Shown piece by piece: positions 36,367 to 48,059 of a stretch of 64,000 nucleotides of DNA. Origin of the DNA: Aquarana catesbeiana. Lineage: Eukaryota; Chordata; Amphibia; Anura; Ranidae. Position 1 is the stretch's first letter, and the number at the start of each line of letters is the position of its first letter. Under the pieces are notes generated by a model. It saw only the letters and a list, made by a program, of their open reading frames with translations, made no database searches and was not told the origin of the DNA. Both the position numbers and the translations under genes were made by a program. The DNA is taken from positions 172,023,266 to 172,087,265 of the forward strand of contig NC_133330.1 in the NCBI RefSeq assembly GCF_042186555.1, given 5' to 3'.

Positions 36367-37839
36367 GCAAAGAGTCAAAACAAGCTCACAGATGCATTGG
36401 CCAATACTTTTTTTAAAAACTAGGGATGACCTTGCTGCTGATTGTAGAAAAAACTCAAATGGCTACAAAGCCACACAATAATTTTTACAGTAATAAAAAC
36501 TGACAGTGGTCCTCCTTCCTTCCCTTTTTTTTTTTTTTTTTAATCTACATCCATTGCTTCCCTCCTTAGTTTTACAGGTACCATTGCATGTTGACCTGGT
36601 CCTTAAATCTGAAATCGCCAGACCGGTTCCCCCTCTCCTGGCAAACATGATAGGCGAAGCATGATCAGGGAGTTCTACATTTGAACCCACAATTGCACCT
36701 GTAGCATGATTGTGGTCTCAAGTTGAAAGTTCCTGCAGTAAATGACCCAGGGAGCACTCATTATTGAACAGTATGCTCAACATAGCCGCACTGAGAATAA
36801 CAATTAAAAAAAAAAAAATTTTTAGGAGCATTCTTTAGTATATTTATTTTTCATTGGTTTGTAAGAGTGCACCATTTTATAGAAATATGTATTTACTGAC
36901 TTAGCACAGTTCTGACCTTTTTAGATGTATTAAGAATGTTTTGAACTCTTAACAATTTTAGCATATTAGATATTAAAACTCGTTTGATAACATTTTGTAA
37001 ATGTTTTACATGTACTACATATTCTTCTTTAGAAAAGTATAGTTAGGTGTGTCTTCAGTGAACTTTATGTAGGGACCCTGTCTTAAGTAGTGTCCATAAT
37101 CTAAATTTAGCGCTGCTGGGCTGTATTCAGATGAGCACTAATTGATTGATCTGCTATATTCAGGTTTTCTCTAGGCTTAGCATTATTGTTTGTTTCTGCC
37201 TGTTGTTAGGAAGTGACTCTGACAATAGTGTAAGAAGATGTAATAACCTGAGTTATAAATATTTAGGTCTCCCTGGTTGACCAACAGGAGGTGTATTGCC
37301 AGTGGTGCATCCTGGGGGAGGGTTAAAAAAATATTCCGAAGGGACCTTGAAAAGCTCTCTTCTCCTTGGTTCTGCCTGGAAAGGACATGTTGCTGTATAT
37401 TTCTGTCCTTCCAGGCCTGCTGCCTAAGGTAGGTGTGCTAGGCTACAGAGAAGCCCATTCCTGGAACCTGAAGCTTCCTACTGGAGGGTATTTCTAGAAG
37501 TGGAACAAGAATGTGATTACTTGGAATGGAGCACCAGGGGTGAAACTTTGTTTGCTAAAGAGTGTCCTAGACAGCTGGCTAAATGCTACTGCCAGTAGAT
37601 ATTGCAGAAAATTCTGGTGGCTAATCCAACGAGTAAATGTGCTGCATTCAATTGTTCCATAGTCTGAATAGTGCCAGTCTAGCTTAAAGAGTAACGCCGC
37701 TTTTATTGAGGAAAAAAAAATCCCCTCCTGAGTGATCAATGTACATTGCAAAGAATTTTAACAAACTTTGTTGCAGAACTAAAGATAAAGATGTTTGCTG
37801 TGTGCAGAGTGAATCTGAATGAGAGTGAGTTCTTCATTA
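36367..37839. other. No recognised feature
   Basis: 1.5 kb, AT-rich, T-run at 36525-36541, A-run at about 36807-36818. No gene or element recognised. Confidence 0.55.
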
Positions 37840-37843
37840 TTAA

Positions 37844-38197
37844 AGTGGAGCGCCACCCAAAAGGGAAGCTCCGTTTGTTTGCTTCCTCCTCTCTCTGCTG
37901 CCACATTTGGCACCTTTCAGTGAGGTCTCTGGAAATGTTTGGCCCCCCTCGTCCTTTCCCCACTGCCGGGCCATTCACAAAGCGCAGCACACTTCGCGCA
38001 TGCGCAGTAGGGGACCGAGCGCAAAGCCACAAGGCCTCACTGCTGGTTTCCCTTATAAGGAATAGCGGTGGTAGCACCCAAGAGCCAATCAAAAAAATCG
38101 GCTGGGGTGCCAACATTGCAGGATCCTTGGACAGGTAAGTGTCCTAATATTAAAAGTCAGACTTTAAATTTTTTGGTGGGGGTGCTGGAGCTCCGCT
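37844..38197. mobile_element. TTAA-type element, complete
   Basis: TTAA at 37840-37843 and 38198-38201. Termini AGTGGAGCGCCACCC and, reversed, AGCGGAGCTCCAGCACC. 354 bp with a CpG-containing core (TTCGCGCATGCGCAG) and CAGGTAAGT at 38132-38140. The long ORFs on both strands have no domain. Confidence 0.75.
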
Positions 38198-38282
38198 TTA
38201 ATCCAGCTGATGCACTTGCATTGTTATAATGTGGAAAATGGAGGGTCAGTAACCCATTAGAAGTTTATCAACCTTTTGGAAG

Positions 38283-38614
38283 TATCTCATGTATCAAAAA
38301 TAAACATTTTGGGGATGCCTACAATCTGACTTGTATTTTAGTGCAGACTGGGAAAATCAGTGAGCCAATCACAGAAGCAGGAAATTAAATTTCTGACCTC
38401 CAGGTTGCAATATTGCATTGAATTTTACAGAAAATTCCAGCATTGCAGATTGAAAAGGAAAGATCATTTTTGATGACCTTCAATTACAAAATGGCGTGTG
38501 TAGCAGTTGTATGTACTTTATTAGTAATAATAATAATAATAATTATATAATTAATATAATAATTAATACAATAATTTTTTTTTGTGATTTTGTTCCTCCA
38601 AAAGTGAGTACCCT
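38283..38614. repeat. Dispersed repeat, copy B
   Basis: Partner of 190-529, same orientation, ending just before TTAA at 38615-38618. Contains an (AAT)n at 38524-38543. Confidence 0.5.
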
Positions 38615-38935
38615 TTAAAGGTCCTTTTGCTGCATGGTAGTGGTAAGAATTCTGCAAATTTGGTCTGGCCTAGAGTTCAGTTTTAACTATATAAATTAAA
38701 CCAGGATGAGTGAGCCCCACAGAGAACATTTCTGGCTAATGAAGGTTTTTACTTTTAATAAGTCTAAAATGATTGACAGGTTTACTTTAATGCTTCTGTG
38801 TTGGAGCAAACTGGATGACTTCTCTGTCTTTTAGAGTGCTGGTTTTAGAAGACAGAGAAAATGAACTTTTGCTCATTGTCCCAAAGCCTGTGTTGTACAA
38901 ATCTAGGCTCCTGGTAAGTTTTCATCACAGCCTTA

Positions 38936-39360
38936 TGCCCCGTACACACGGTCGGACATTGATCGGACATTCCGACAACAAAAGGATTTTTTCTGACGGA
39001 TGTTGGCTCAAACTTGTCTTGCATACACACGGTCACACAAAGTTGTCGGAAAATCTGATCATTCTGAACGCGGTGACGTAAAACACGTATGTCGGGACTC
39101 TAAACGGGGCAGTGGCCAATAGCTTTCATCTCTTTATTTATTCTGAGCATGCGTGGCACTTTGTCGGATTTGTGTACACACGATCGGAAATTCCGACAAC
39201 GGATTTTGTTGTCGGAAAATTTTATAGCCTGCTCTCAAACTTTGTGTGTCGGAAAATCCGATGGAAAATGTGTGATGGAGCCTACACACGGTCGGAATTT
39301 CCGACAACAAGGTCCTATCACACATTTTCCGTCGGAAAATCCGACCGTGTGTACGGGGCA
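38936..39360. mobile_element. Harbinger-type MITE 2
   Basis: 425 bp, the same length as MITE 1. Termini TGCCCCGTACACACGGTCGG and its complement, flanked by CTTA and TAAG. The first about 165 bp follow the left end of the Harbinger element at 60503 closely (GACATTGATCGGACATTCCG, GATGTTGGCTCAAACTTG, AACGCGGTGACGT). This is the copy most similar to the putative source. Confidence 0.85.
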
Positions 39361-39363
39361 TAA

Positions 39364-40350
39364 GTCTGAGCTGTTATGATGTTCTCTCGCTCAGTGGTTT
39401 GCCATAAAGCTGTCAACTCCATGTTGTGTCTTGCCCTTATTTAGTGAGTGCTGCTTGAGAAAACCTGTGCATCAAACAGTGAGAACCAGGCTCCTGTGTC
39501 ACAAATGTAAAGGTACTGAACAAAATAAAGTAAACCTTGCTTTTCACACTAAATGGTGCAATGAGTTTTTAAAGTGTATTTGTTCTGTGCATAGACCGTT
39601 TTTAAAAAAAAATATCTGTCAAGAGAAATGTGTGGACTGCCACTGCTGGTCTCCTTTTTAAAATGCTAGTTGCCTGGTAGACTTCAGTACCATGGATCCA
39701 AAAGAAGCTCCTATTAAGTGAAAGCCAGAGAAAAGTTTAAATTGTTTTGTCTATACTTATTCTGTTACAGTGACTCAAGAAAGTTCTTGAGTCTTCTGAA
39801 CTCTGGGGAAAACAGAAATTCTCCCTTGCACTGGAACTGCCCCACACGTTATACTCTCCATTGTTATAGCATGGGGCAAACTGTTCTGCATAGCTCCTGA
39901 CTGTCCCTTTAGTTGGAGCCAAGTCTCTTTCCTCCTCTGTTGTGCCTGTTTTTGGTGTCCTGTATAGACTGCTATAAAAAAGTATATTCTTTAATCACAA
40001 AATGTTTCCTACCACTCTAAACCATTTATCTAACCCTTATTTTTTGCTTGTGCTATTTTGAAAAGGTAGTATAAAGTAAAAGTACTGCTGAAAAAAAATT
40101 TGGGGTTTAGCCAATTACTTTATTGCTAATGAATTCTGTGCAGTCTATGTAACTGGAGGTGCGGCCTTTACCTACATACTTTGTACTTAAGTGTCCCTCT
40201 CTTTTTATCAGCCCAGAAAGTTGAACGGTATGGTTCTGTAGTCCATAGAAATGAACTGGGCATAGCTGAATTACTACTTGAGACAAAATGGTGGAGAGCA
40301 CAGGACAGCACCGGATTTCTGTCAGAATCAACCGTTTTTGCATTTCTCGA
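39364..40350. other. No recognised feature
   Basis: About 1 kb with no element ends or recognisable coding sequence. Confidence 0.55.
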
Positions 40351-41092
40351 ATAATTATAATGCATCTATTATAAAAAACAATTAACAGTGCAATTTCATA
40401 CTAATACGTGGATAATTGAATAAGTCCTTCAAAGTGCTGTTCTTGTTTTCATATATATGTTATGCCTCCGATGCTTCCTGGGCCAAGCAAAATGCATAGG
40501 GCAGGCGCGAACTTCCGGTGACGTCACATACAACCTTGGGGAGAGCAAATCATGAATACTGTCTTACAAGGCATTGTTTTACATGCTCCTATACAAGAAA
40601 CAATCTTGTAAGTGTTTAGTCTGTTTTTAAAATTACTTTTTAATAAAATTGGAATCACACTATGGATTATTCCTGGTTCTCTTTCCATAAGACATACATG
40701 TGAGGAACCCGTTGAAGTGACAGAAGCAACTTGCTATCTTTGGTATCTGAGGACAACTAGTTCCCTCACAAGTGCTGTAGTCACAGTAAGTTTGTGAGTG
40801 GAGGGAACAGGAGGAGGGGAGCACAGTACTCCACTTTCACTATTGGCACATACAATATCTCACAAAAGTGAGTACACCCCTCCACATTTGTGTAAATATT
40901 TTATTATATCTTTTCATGTGACAACACTGAAGAAATGACACTTTTCTACAATGTAAAGTAGTGAGTGTACAGCTTGTATAACAGTGTAAATTTGCTGTCC
41001 CCTCAAAACAACTTAACACAGCCATTAATGTCTAAACCGCTGGCAACAAAGGTGATTACACCCCTAAGTAAAAATGTCCAAATTGAACCCAA

Positions 41093-42518
41093 AGTGTCAA
41101 TATTTTGTGTGGCCACCATTATTTTTCAGCACTGCCTTAAAGTGGATGTAAACCCAATGTCATCCTTTCTAAACTACTGCCATAGGGGTTATCTATAAGG
41201 ATATACACGCCTCCTGCATGTATCTTTACCTGTCAAATGTCTCCCCTCTGTCTGTTATGAGACCCGAAAAACTGCAGGATCTGTGGGTGGGTCTGTTGTC
41301 TGGAGCTCAGTGGGTGGAGTTGTGATGTCAGTAGACTCCCCGCCCACCTCTACACTCCCCTTGTCAATATGCATTTTCTCCTGTGTATTTCTTACACTGA
41401 ACTTCTGCTATGATCTCTAACATCCAGTGAAAAGACAGAAAAGTAACCACATGACTTCAGCATGCCAAATCATGCTGAAGTGTGGAACAGCCAATCCTTG
41501 CAGAGCTGCTGAAGAAAGGAGTGGGGGAGGGAATTTAAAAATACTGCATGTCTCTTAGGCTAATGCACGAGATGTAAATCACCTGTCACTCACAGCAAGG
41601 GGGAGTATTTGACAAAGTTTTTGTCAGTTTGTCAAGCATTGTCTCACTGAACAATAAAAGAGGATTGCTTAGAGATGGATTAACTCTTTGTGGCAAGACT
41701 GGGCGCAAATGATAGCAAATCTTATAATCTACAGTATGATTAAAAAAAAAAAAAATTCGGGTTTACATCCACTTTAACCCTCTTATGCATGGAGTTCACC
41801 AGAGCTTCACGGGTTGCCACTGGAGTCCTCTTCCACTTCTTAATGACAACATCACTGAGCTGGTGGATGTTGAAGACCTTGCGCTCCTCCACCTTCTGTT
41901 TGAGGATGCCCCACAGATGCTCAAAAGGGTTTAGGTCTGGAGACATGCTTGGCCAGTCCATCACCTTCACCCTTTGCTTCTTTAGCAAGGCAGTGGTCGT
42001 CTTGGAGGTGTGTTTGGGGTTATCATGTTGGAATACTGCCCTGCAGCCCAGTCTCCGAAGGGAGGGGATCATTCTCTGTTTCAGTATGTCACATTACATG
42101 TTGGCATTAATGGTTCCCTCAATGAACTGTAGCTCCCCGGTGTCGGAACTGTTTGCGGGCTTTCTTTTGCATCACCTTTAGAAAAGGCTTCCTTCTGGGA
42201 AGACAGCCATGCAGACCAATTTGTGGCAGTGTGCAGCATATGGTCTGAGCACTGACAGGCTGACCCCCCACCCCTTCAACCTCTGCAGCAATGCTGGCAG
42301 CACTCGTACGTCTATTTCCCAAAGGCACTCAACTTCTTTGGTTGACCATGGCGAAGCCGGTTCTGAGTGGAACCTGTCCTGTGCTGTATGGTCTTTGCCA
42401 CTGTAAGGCAGCTCAGTTTCAGGGTCTTTGCAATCTTCTTATAGCCTAGGCCATCTTTATGTAGAGCAACAATTATTTTTTTCAGCTCTGCAGGGAGTTT
42501 TTTGCCATGAGGTGCCAT
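41093..42518 (-). pseudogene. Tc1 transposase, broken (family C)
   Basis: Minus strand. The N-terminus MAPHGKKLPAELKKIIVALH with the helix-turn-helix KIAKTLKLS reads from 42518. A middle frame holds RRTSAASIAAEV. The C-terminal frame (41740-42072) has QHDNPKHTSK and SPDLNPFEHLWG, the second Asp and third Glu motifs; one residue is missing between them compared with DD34E. The final segment lies beyond a TTAA-type insertion (41141-41773) and ends at about 41093. Frameshifted, non-functional. Confidence 0.8.
41141..41773. mobile_element. TTAA-type element inside Tc1-C
   Basis: TTAA at 41137-41140 and 41774-41777. Termini AGTGGATGTAAACCC and its exact complement at the right. 633 bp, non-coding. 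The Tc1 coding sequence is restored when it is skipped, so insertion followed Tc1-C. Same family as 17796-19429. Confidence 0.85.
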
Positions 42519-42722
42519 ATTGAACTTCCAGTGACCAGTATGAGAGAGTGAGAGCGATAACACCAAATGTAACATCCCTGAGAGGAATCTGGGAAGGAGA
42601 ATATTCCTGCCGGCAGGCTTTTGCACAGGCGTGTTTGATCTCTATAACATGAGATCCTACAGATCTGGTAAGCGGCGGTGACTTTATTACTGTCTGACAC
42701 CAGAGCATTGGAAGAACACTTT

Positions 42723-42938
42723 GGGGGTTATTTACGAAAAGCAAATCCACTTTGCACTTCAAGTGCACTTGGAAGTGCAGTCGCTCTAAATCTAAGGGGT
42801 AGATCTGAAATGAGTGGAAGCTCCGCTCATTTTATCATCCAATCATGTGCAAGCTAAAATGCTGTTTTTTAGTTTCCTTGCATGTCCCCCTCGGGTCTAC
42901 AGCGACTTTACTTCCAAGTGCACTTTCAGAGCACTTGT
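42723..42938. mobile_element. TTATTTAC-type MITE in Tc1-C
   Basis: Starts GGGGTTATTTACGAAAAGC, then CACTTCAAGTGCACTTGGAAGTG. A complementary CTTCCAAGTGCACTT lies near 42911-42925. The last bases of the right terminus are missing. Non-coding. Confidence 0.65.
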
Positions 42939-43925
42939 TTAACATGGTTTCTTTTTGCTCCCTTCATATGGACTATATATCTATATGATCTTATATGCAC
43001 ATATATTATGCTTTTGATTATCACCTATTTCTTAGTTTTCACTTCTTTTTTTTGTGTGTGATCATTTTTATATGCACCTTAGCCCTCAGGGCTTTTATCT
43101 AATAATTATACTTTCATTATTCCTTGAACATGTTATTTGTTCATTAGTGGATGTGCGCTTGTTTTATTTAACCAAATTTAACATACCTGCTCCCCATTCA
43201 CACCTGAGACCTTGTAACACTAATGAGTCACATGACACCGGGGAGGGAAAATGGTTAATTGGGCCCAATTTGGACATTTTTACTTAGGGGTGTACTCACT
43301 TTTGTTGCCAGCGGTTTAGACATTAATGGCTGTGTTTTTAGTTATTTTGAGGGAACAGCAAATTTAAACTGTCATACAAGCTGTACACTCACTACTTTAC
43401 ATTGTAGCAAAGTGTAATTTCTTCAGTATTGTCACATAAAAAAAATATAATAAAATATTTACAAAAAACGTGAGGGGTGTACTCACTTTTGTGAGATGAC
43501 TATTTATAAAAACAAGAACAGCACTTTGAAGGACTTATTTAATTATTCATTATTGGCACAATATATACATTGCACTGTCTATTATTTTTTATAATAGATG
43601 CATATTTTTCTTTTTTGTTTTTTATAAAAAATATTTTCTTTCATGGCACTTGCAGGAAAAGTTACAACTCTAAGGTGTTGAGAATGATATAGGATTGTAT
43701 AAGTGGTTTGACAGCTCTGGGTTTACACATTTTACATTCTAGAGGATATTTATACCTTACACCACAGCAGCAGTCACTTTGTATTAACTGACACACATAC
43801 CATAGCGTGAGGACAATAATATTTTAATAATTATAATGCTTTCAATTGCATGTTGTGTATGTAATGGACCAAAAAGAAAGGGGGGGGGGGGATGGTTCCT
43901 GTCTGACTTTGCATACACTTTGAAC

Positions 43926-44196
43926 CAGCCTTTCTCAATCTATTCAACACAGAGGAACCCTTGAAATACCTTCCTGCTCTCAGAGAACCCCTGCGAAAAA
44001 TGAATATATATACAGCTCATGATACATTAGTATGATGGTCAGTGGAAAGAATGCTCCTTACACTTGTGGTCATTGGGAAGAAAAACCCCCTTACAGATAG
44101 CTAAAAAGATCAATGGTGTCAGTAGTAGTATCTGAAAGTCAGAAATTGCTCAAGAAAACCCTGGAACTCTGGAGGAACCCTAGTTGAGAAACCCTG
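43926..44196. mobile_element. hAT-type MITE with CAG termini
   Basis: 8-bp TSD CTTTGAAC / CTTTAAAC (43918-43925 and 44197-44204, one mismatch). Termini CAGCCTTTCTCAA and, reversed, CAGGGTTTCTCAACTAGGG. 271 bp, non-coding. Confidence 0.75.
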
Positions 44197-44204
44197 CTTT
44201 AAAC

Positions 44205-45221
44205 AGTAACCATTAACACGTGGCTCAATACATTTTGTGAGCAGTTTTTAAATTCTTAATAAAATATTTGTATCAATTCTAATAAATTCTAATGTTTGAG
44301 CTTTTTTTATTTTTTTTTTTTTACTTTAGCATTTTCTGCTAAGGTAAGAAGTATTATGGAGCCTGCTTGAAATGGACTACAGAGCATTTCCTCCAGAGTT
44401 TCTAAATCTCAGATTTAGAAACATCAGCTGAAGGTGTGTGTGTTCATATTGTAATCTGGTCACTGCCGAAGTTTTGAGTAGACATAACGTGCGATGACTG
44501 GAATCCACCTACAGAGGTGTTTTACAACTGTCACTAGCATAGTTTGCAGCTGTTTAATTCCTAAAGCTTTATAGAGTATTTTTATTTTTTAAACTGGAAA
44601 AACAAGTTTACCACACTGAAAATCATACCTTGTTACCAAGACCAGGCAACCTATTTTAACCAGAAATTAAGTTAAATGGTAGGTGCTACAATGTGTTATA
44701 TATTATTGTGATCATCTAATAAAAACAGTTCTCATTTATAAGCATGCTGACGAAAGGATCTATAGAGTGGGCTAAATTATTCATTGATATTGAGTTGTGT
44801 GTGGAGTTAACTGCTGGGCGCAGATGCTGGCTCAGAAATGTAGGTCAGTAAAAATCTGCTCAGTTATTATTTGTATGTGGTGAATTTGTTTTATTGGATC
44901 ATTCAACAGCTTAACAGTAAAAATGGCTTTTGTTGTGGGGAGAAATAATTTTTACTAAACGGAGTCATGATGTGATGGGATTATTTCACTAATACAATTG
45001 TAAACGTGTGGGATTTTAATGTCTTGATTAAAATCCATTAAAAATTTTTTTAAAAAGTGTAATCTTGTCAAGACTGTGGAGGAAATATATTTAACTGTCA
45101 CTAGTACTGTGTTCTGTAGCTTTTCCTTCTCTGGTTTGCAAATGGGCCTTGATACACGCTTTGTGTAATGGGATCATATGAGGTTTATGGGGTTTTCTGA
45201 ATAACTGTATGCAAGTGCCTG

Positions 45222-45222
<1 letters not shown>
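44205..45222. other. No recognised feature
   Basis: 1 kb AT-rich sequence without recognised elements or genes. Confidence 0.55.

Positions 45223-45290
<68 letters not shown>
45223..45290. repeat. (TA)n microsatellite
   Basis: About 34 TA units. Confidence 0.95.
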
Positions 45291-45294
<4 letters not shown>

Positions 45295-45329
45295 CATATT
45301 CAGCACTGTGCTACTTTTAACTAGCAATT

Positions 45330-46286
45330 GCTCGGTCATGCAACACTGTACGCAAATGAAATGTTATTTTTTTTTCACACAATAGATTTTTTTTTTTTTT
45401 GGTGGTATTTGATCACCACTATTTATTTATTCTTTAAAAAAATATAAAAAAGACCCGAAATTTTAAAACAAAATGTTCTACTTTCTGGTATAAAACATAT
45501 ATATCCAATAGTCCATTTTTTGTTTTTTCTACATTTGGGCCAAAATATATTCTGCTACATGTCTCAAGTGCTGTCAGTGGTCGAGGTTGATCCTGCTAGC
45601 ACTCCGTTTTTGGGGACACTATACTATTGGGGACAGTATATAGTATATATAGTTCTGACCGTGACCAGGATACGGACCTGGACAGACACTATACTGTAAT
45701 GGCGGTGATCATTGACTTTTATAGTGTGACTGTGATAGTGTGGCAGACAATCAGGGACTGGTGCTAACTGACACTGGCTGGGAGGGACGCTAACTAACTC
45801 TGACACTATCTGATATCACTAGTGATACTAATACAGTGAACAGTGATGCTGTACACTGACCCTTTACTATTGGCACTGGCTGGGTGATGGGGGTGATCAG
45901 GAGGGCAATCAAAGAACTAACTGTTTGCCTAACAAGTGTATGTATGCTGATTTTACTCACTCAGACTGGCTGGCTGTTCTTCCTGATTTCAGCTTGACCA
46001 GGAAGTGAAATCGGGGAGAAAAAAACAGCCAGGTCTGTGTTGTTTTTTTTAACACACGCAGACCTGTGCTGTGAATGGCCACAACAATCAACAGATTCGC
46101 AGCCAAAATCATTGGCTGCGAGCCTTCTAATGAACTCAAGCTGTGTCCAACCACAGTACGAGAAGCAGGGGGCCTGCACTTGCACGCCTATAAACCAAGA
46201 GGTTCAGCTTAATGTACAGCTACATCGCGGTGCCCAGGGGAGCCGCTGGCCAGCAATAAAACTACTATTGGCCAGTCGGCAAGTGG
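45330..46286. mobile_element. TTAA-type element, left-truncated
   Basis: Right end GCAAGTGG followed by TTAA (46287-46290). Its left part, TTTGGTGGTATTTGATCACC, is the reverse complement of a block inside 27049-28103, establishing the family. The middle carries several GTGATAGTG/ACACTAT-type short repeats. No TTAA found on the left. Non-coding. Confidence 0.6.
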
Positions 46287-46573
46287 TTAAACAAAAATAT
46301 CATGTGATCGCTTTCTTTACTACTGTTGGGAATGGGCGAACGGTTGGGCCCGAGCATGAGCTTGAGCCGAACATTTGCTGTTCGCACCTTTGCGGAACAC
46401 CCGCAATATCGGGGGGGGGTTTACCATTTGTTCGACCCTCCGAATGACCGCAATGCACTGCACCGCTGCACAGTGCATTGAAAGCCTTGATTGGCTGAAG
46501 CAATGAAAGCTTTGCCCAATCAGACCACAGAGCACTTTTAGAGCCATGATTGGATGCTGTCATGATGACTCTA

Positions 46574-46620
46574 TCCAATCATGGCTCATTGCTCTTGGTC
46601 CCATCCCATACTATAAAAGT
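46574..46620 (+). promoter_or_regulatory. Promoter-like CCAAT/TATA block in hAT-like copy 3
   Basis: CCAATCATGG at about 46575-46584 is followed by CTATAAAAG at 46611-46619, spacing compatible with a pol II promoter. Downstream sequence is non-coding minisatellite, so if it is used, the transcript is non-coding. Inference only. Confidence 0.3.
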
Positions 46621-46851
46621 ATTCTTTCAATAGTGGCCATTTTTAGTGTGATATCGGCATGGAAAAAGATAGAACATGGCTCTGTTCAGTGCTACTAGAC
46701 ATTTAGTGTGCTATTGTGATTCCATTGTCAGTGTAGAACATCAGTTTTGTGTGAATCTAGGGATAGCTTAGTCAGTGAGTGTAATGTGACCACCATTCAT
46801 CTTATTAGTGAGAATCTAGGGATAGTTCCGTCAGTGTGAGTGTAGTGAACG

Positions 46852-47211
46852 TTTAACACAGTATATTTCATTGCGTTAATGCAATTTTAACGCAGTTTAT
46901 TTCAGTGCGTTACTGCAAGTTTACCGCTGTATAGTTCAGTGCGCTACGTGCCATTTAATGCATTATATTTCTGTGCGTTAGTACATGTTTAACGCCGTAT
47001 ATTTCAGTGCGTTACCTTCCATTTAAGGCAGTATAGTTCAGTGCATTACTGCAAGTTTAACGGCGTATATTTCAGTGCATTAGTGCACACTTAACGCAGT
47101 ATATTTCAGTATGTTGGTACAAGTTTAACACAGTATATTTCAGTATGTTATGTGTCATTTATCGCAGTATATTTCTGTGTTACCATCCGTTTAACACAGT
47201 ACAGTTCGGGC
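46852..47211. repeat. 34-bp minisatellite, ~10.5 units
   Basis: The unit resembles TTTAACGCAGTATATTTCAG + TGCGTTAGTGCAAG. Unit lengths alternate around 33 and 35 bp, implying a 68-bp higher-order unit. Units diverge by substitutions; none is identical throughout. Inside hAT-like copy 3. Confidence 0.85.
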
Positions 47212-48059
47212 TGAATCAGTCATGGATTATCAGCAGCTATGAAGCCCCTAATGCCGATGTCTCTGATTAAGTGTGCTGATTAAGTGTTTTTGGGATGTGG
47301 AATCTCTGCAGGATGTCTAGACTGCCTAGCGTTGTGGGTGTTGATTTCATCTGGAAGAATGTGTTTGGTGTAGGTTTCATGGGCACAATTAACACCCAAA
47401 GACCAATTTTTCCACACCAGTTTGACAGTTGCATATCATTTCAATTTTTTACAGCAAGGCCAATTCTTGCTTTCATCAAGAGTACCTCTATAGGGTTACA
47501 ATGTGAAGGCGCCACCGACACCCAAAGAACAATTTTTCCACACCCGTTACTTCTATCCAAAGTCTGTGGAAGAGACACCAGAATTTATCCAAAAAATCTC
47601 TGATCTTGCTCCCAGTGCACTACATTTTAGCCTCATCATACAGACTGGCTCCCCGAGCCCTTGCTTGCAGGGAAAATTGCTTTATAAATCCAATTATTGC
47701 TGCAGCAGCTGCTATACACGGTACAGATGTGCCACTTTACAGGTAGACTAAGGGGACCCCCAAGCACTATATTGAAAGGCATTTTTCATTTTAATAAATT
47801 ACTGCTTATTTGAAAATGACATTTTTTTTTACAAACTTTTTTTTTTCATTGATGTCCTCCAGGGCAGTACCTGGACCCCCATAACCATTCTATGCCCAAT
47901 TACTTGCATATAAGCCTTCAAAATGGTCACTTTTGATTTTTACAGTTCAGGTCCCATAGACTTCAATGGGGTTCATTATTCTGTTCCGAACTTTCGCAAT
48001 GTTTGAAAGTTCTGGTGCGAACTGAACAGGGGGTCATTCGGCCAATCCCTACTGTTGGC

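Larger units (their letters stand above)
40853..43502 (-). mobile_element. Tc1-like transposon C with long terminal inverted repeats
   Basis: Left and right termini share ATCTCACAAAAGTGAGTACA-type sequence. The similarity continues inward for over 200 bp, for example GCTGTACACTCACTACTTTACA and TTAATGTCTAAACCGCTGG blocks in opposite orientation. This is the IR/DR-type layout of some vertebrate Tc1 elements. The terminal TA flanks are only approximate (right end mutated). It carries a TTAA-type insertion and a MITE fragment. Inactive. Confidence 0.75.
40361..43602. repeat. Inverted ~90-bp arms enclosing Tc1-C
   Basis: 40361-40450 is the diverged reverse complement of 43509-43602; shared blocks are TGCATCTATTATAAAAAA and GTCCTTCAAAGTGCTGTTCT. 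The right arm begins a few bases after the Tc1-C right terminus. Removing Tc1-C leaves a foldback of roughly 600 bp with a core holding CTTCCGGTGACGTCAC. This resembles the other snapback elements here. Confidence 0.55.
46330..48050. mobile_element. hAT-like element, copy 3 (1.7 kb)
   Basis: 8-bp duplication ACTGTTGG at 46322-46329 and 48051-48058. The right terminus GGCCAATCCCT is complementary to the family start; the left terminus has lost its first bases. The right 300 bp match the arm of copy 1 (GGCAGTACCTGGACCCCC, TTGCATATAAGCCTTCAAAA, TTCAATGGGG). The interior contains a promoter-like block and a 34-bp minisatellite. Translations (for example 47295-47603) show no domain I recognise. 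Confidence 0.7.

Noticed and set aside
37736..38138. ORFs of 126 and 130 residues on opposite strands
   Set aside because: They lie almost wholly in a TTAA-type non-coding element; openness on both strands is due to its GC-rich core.
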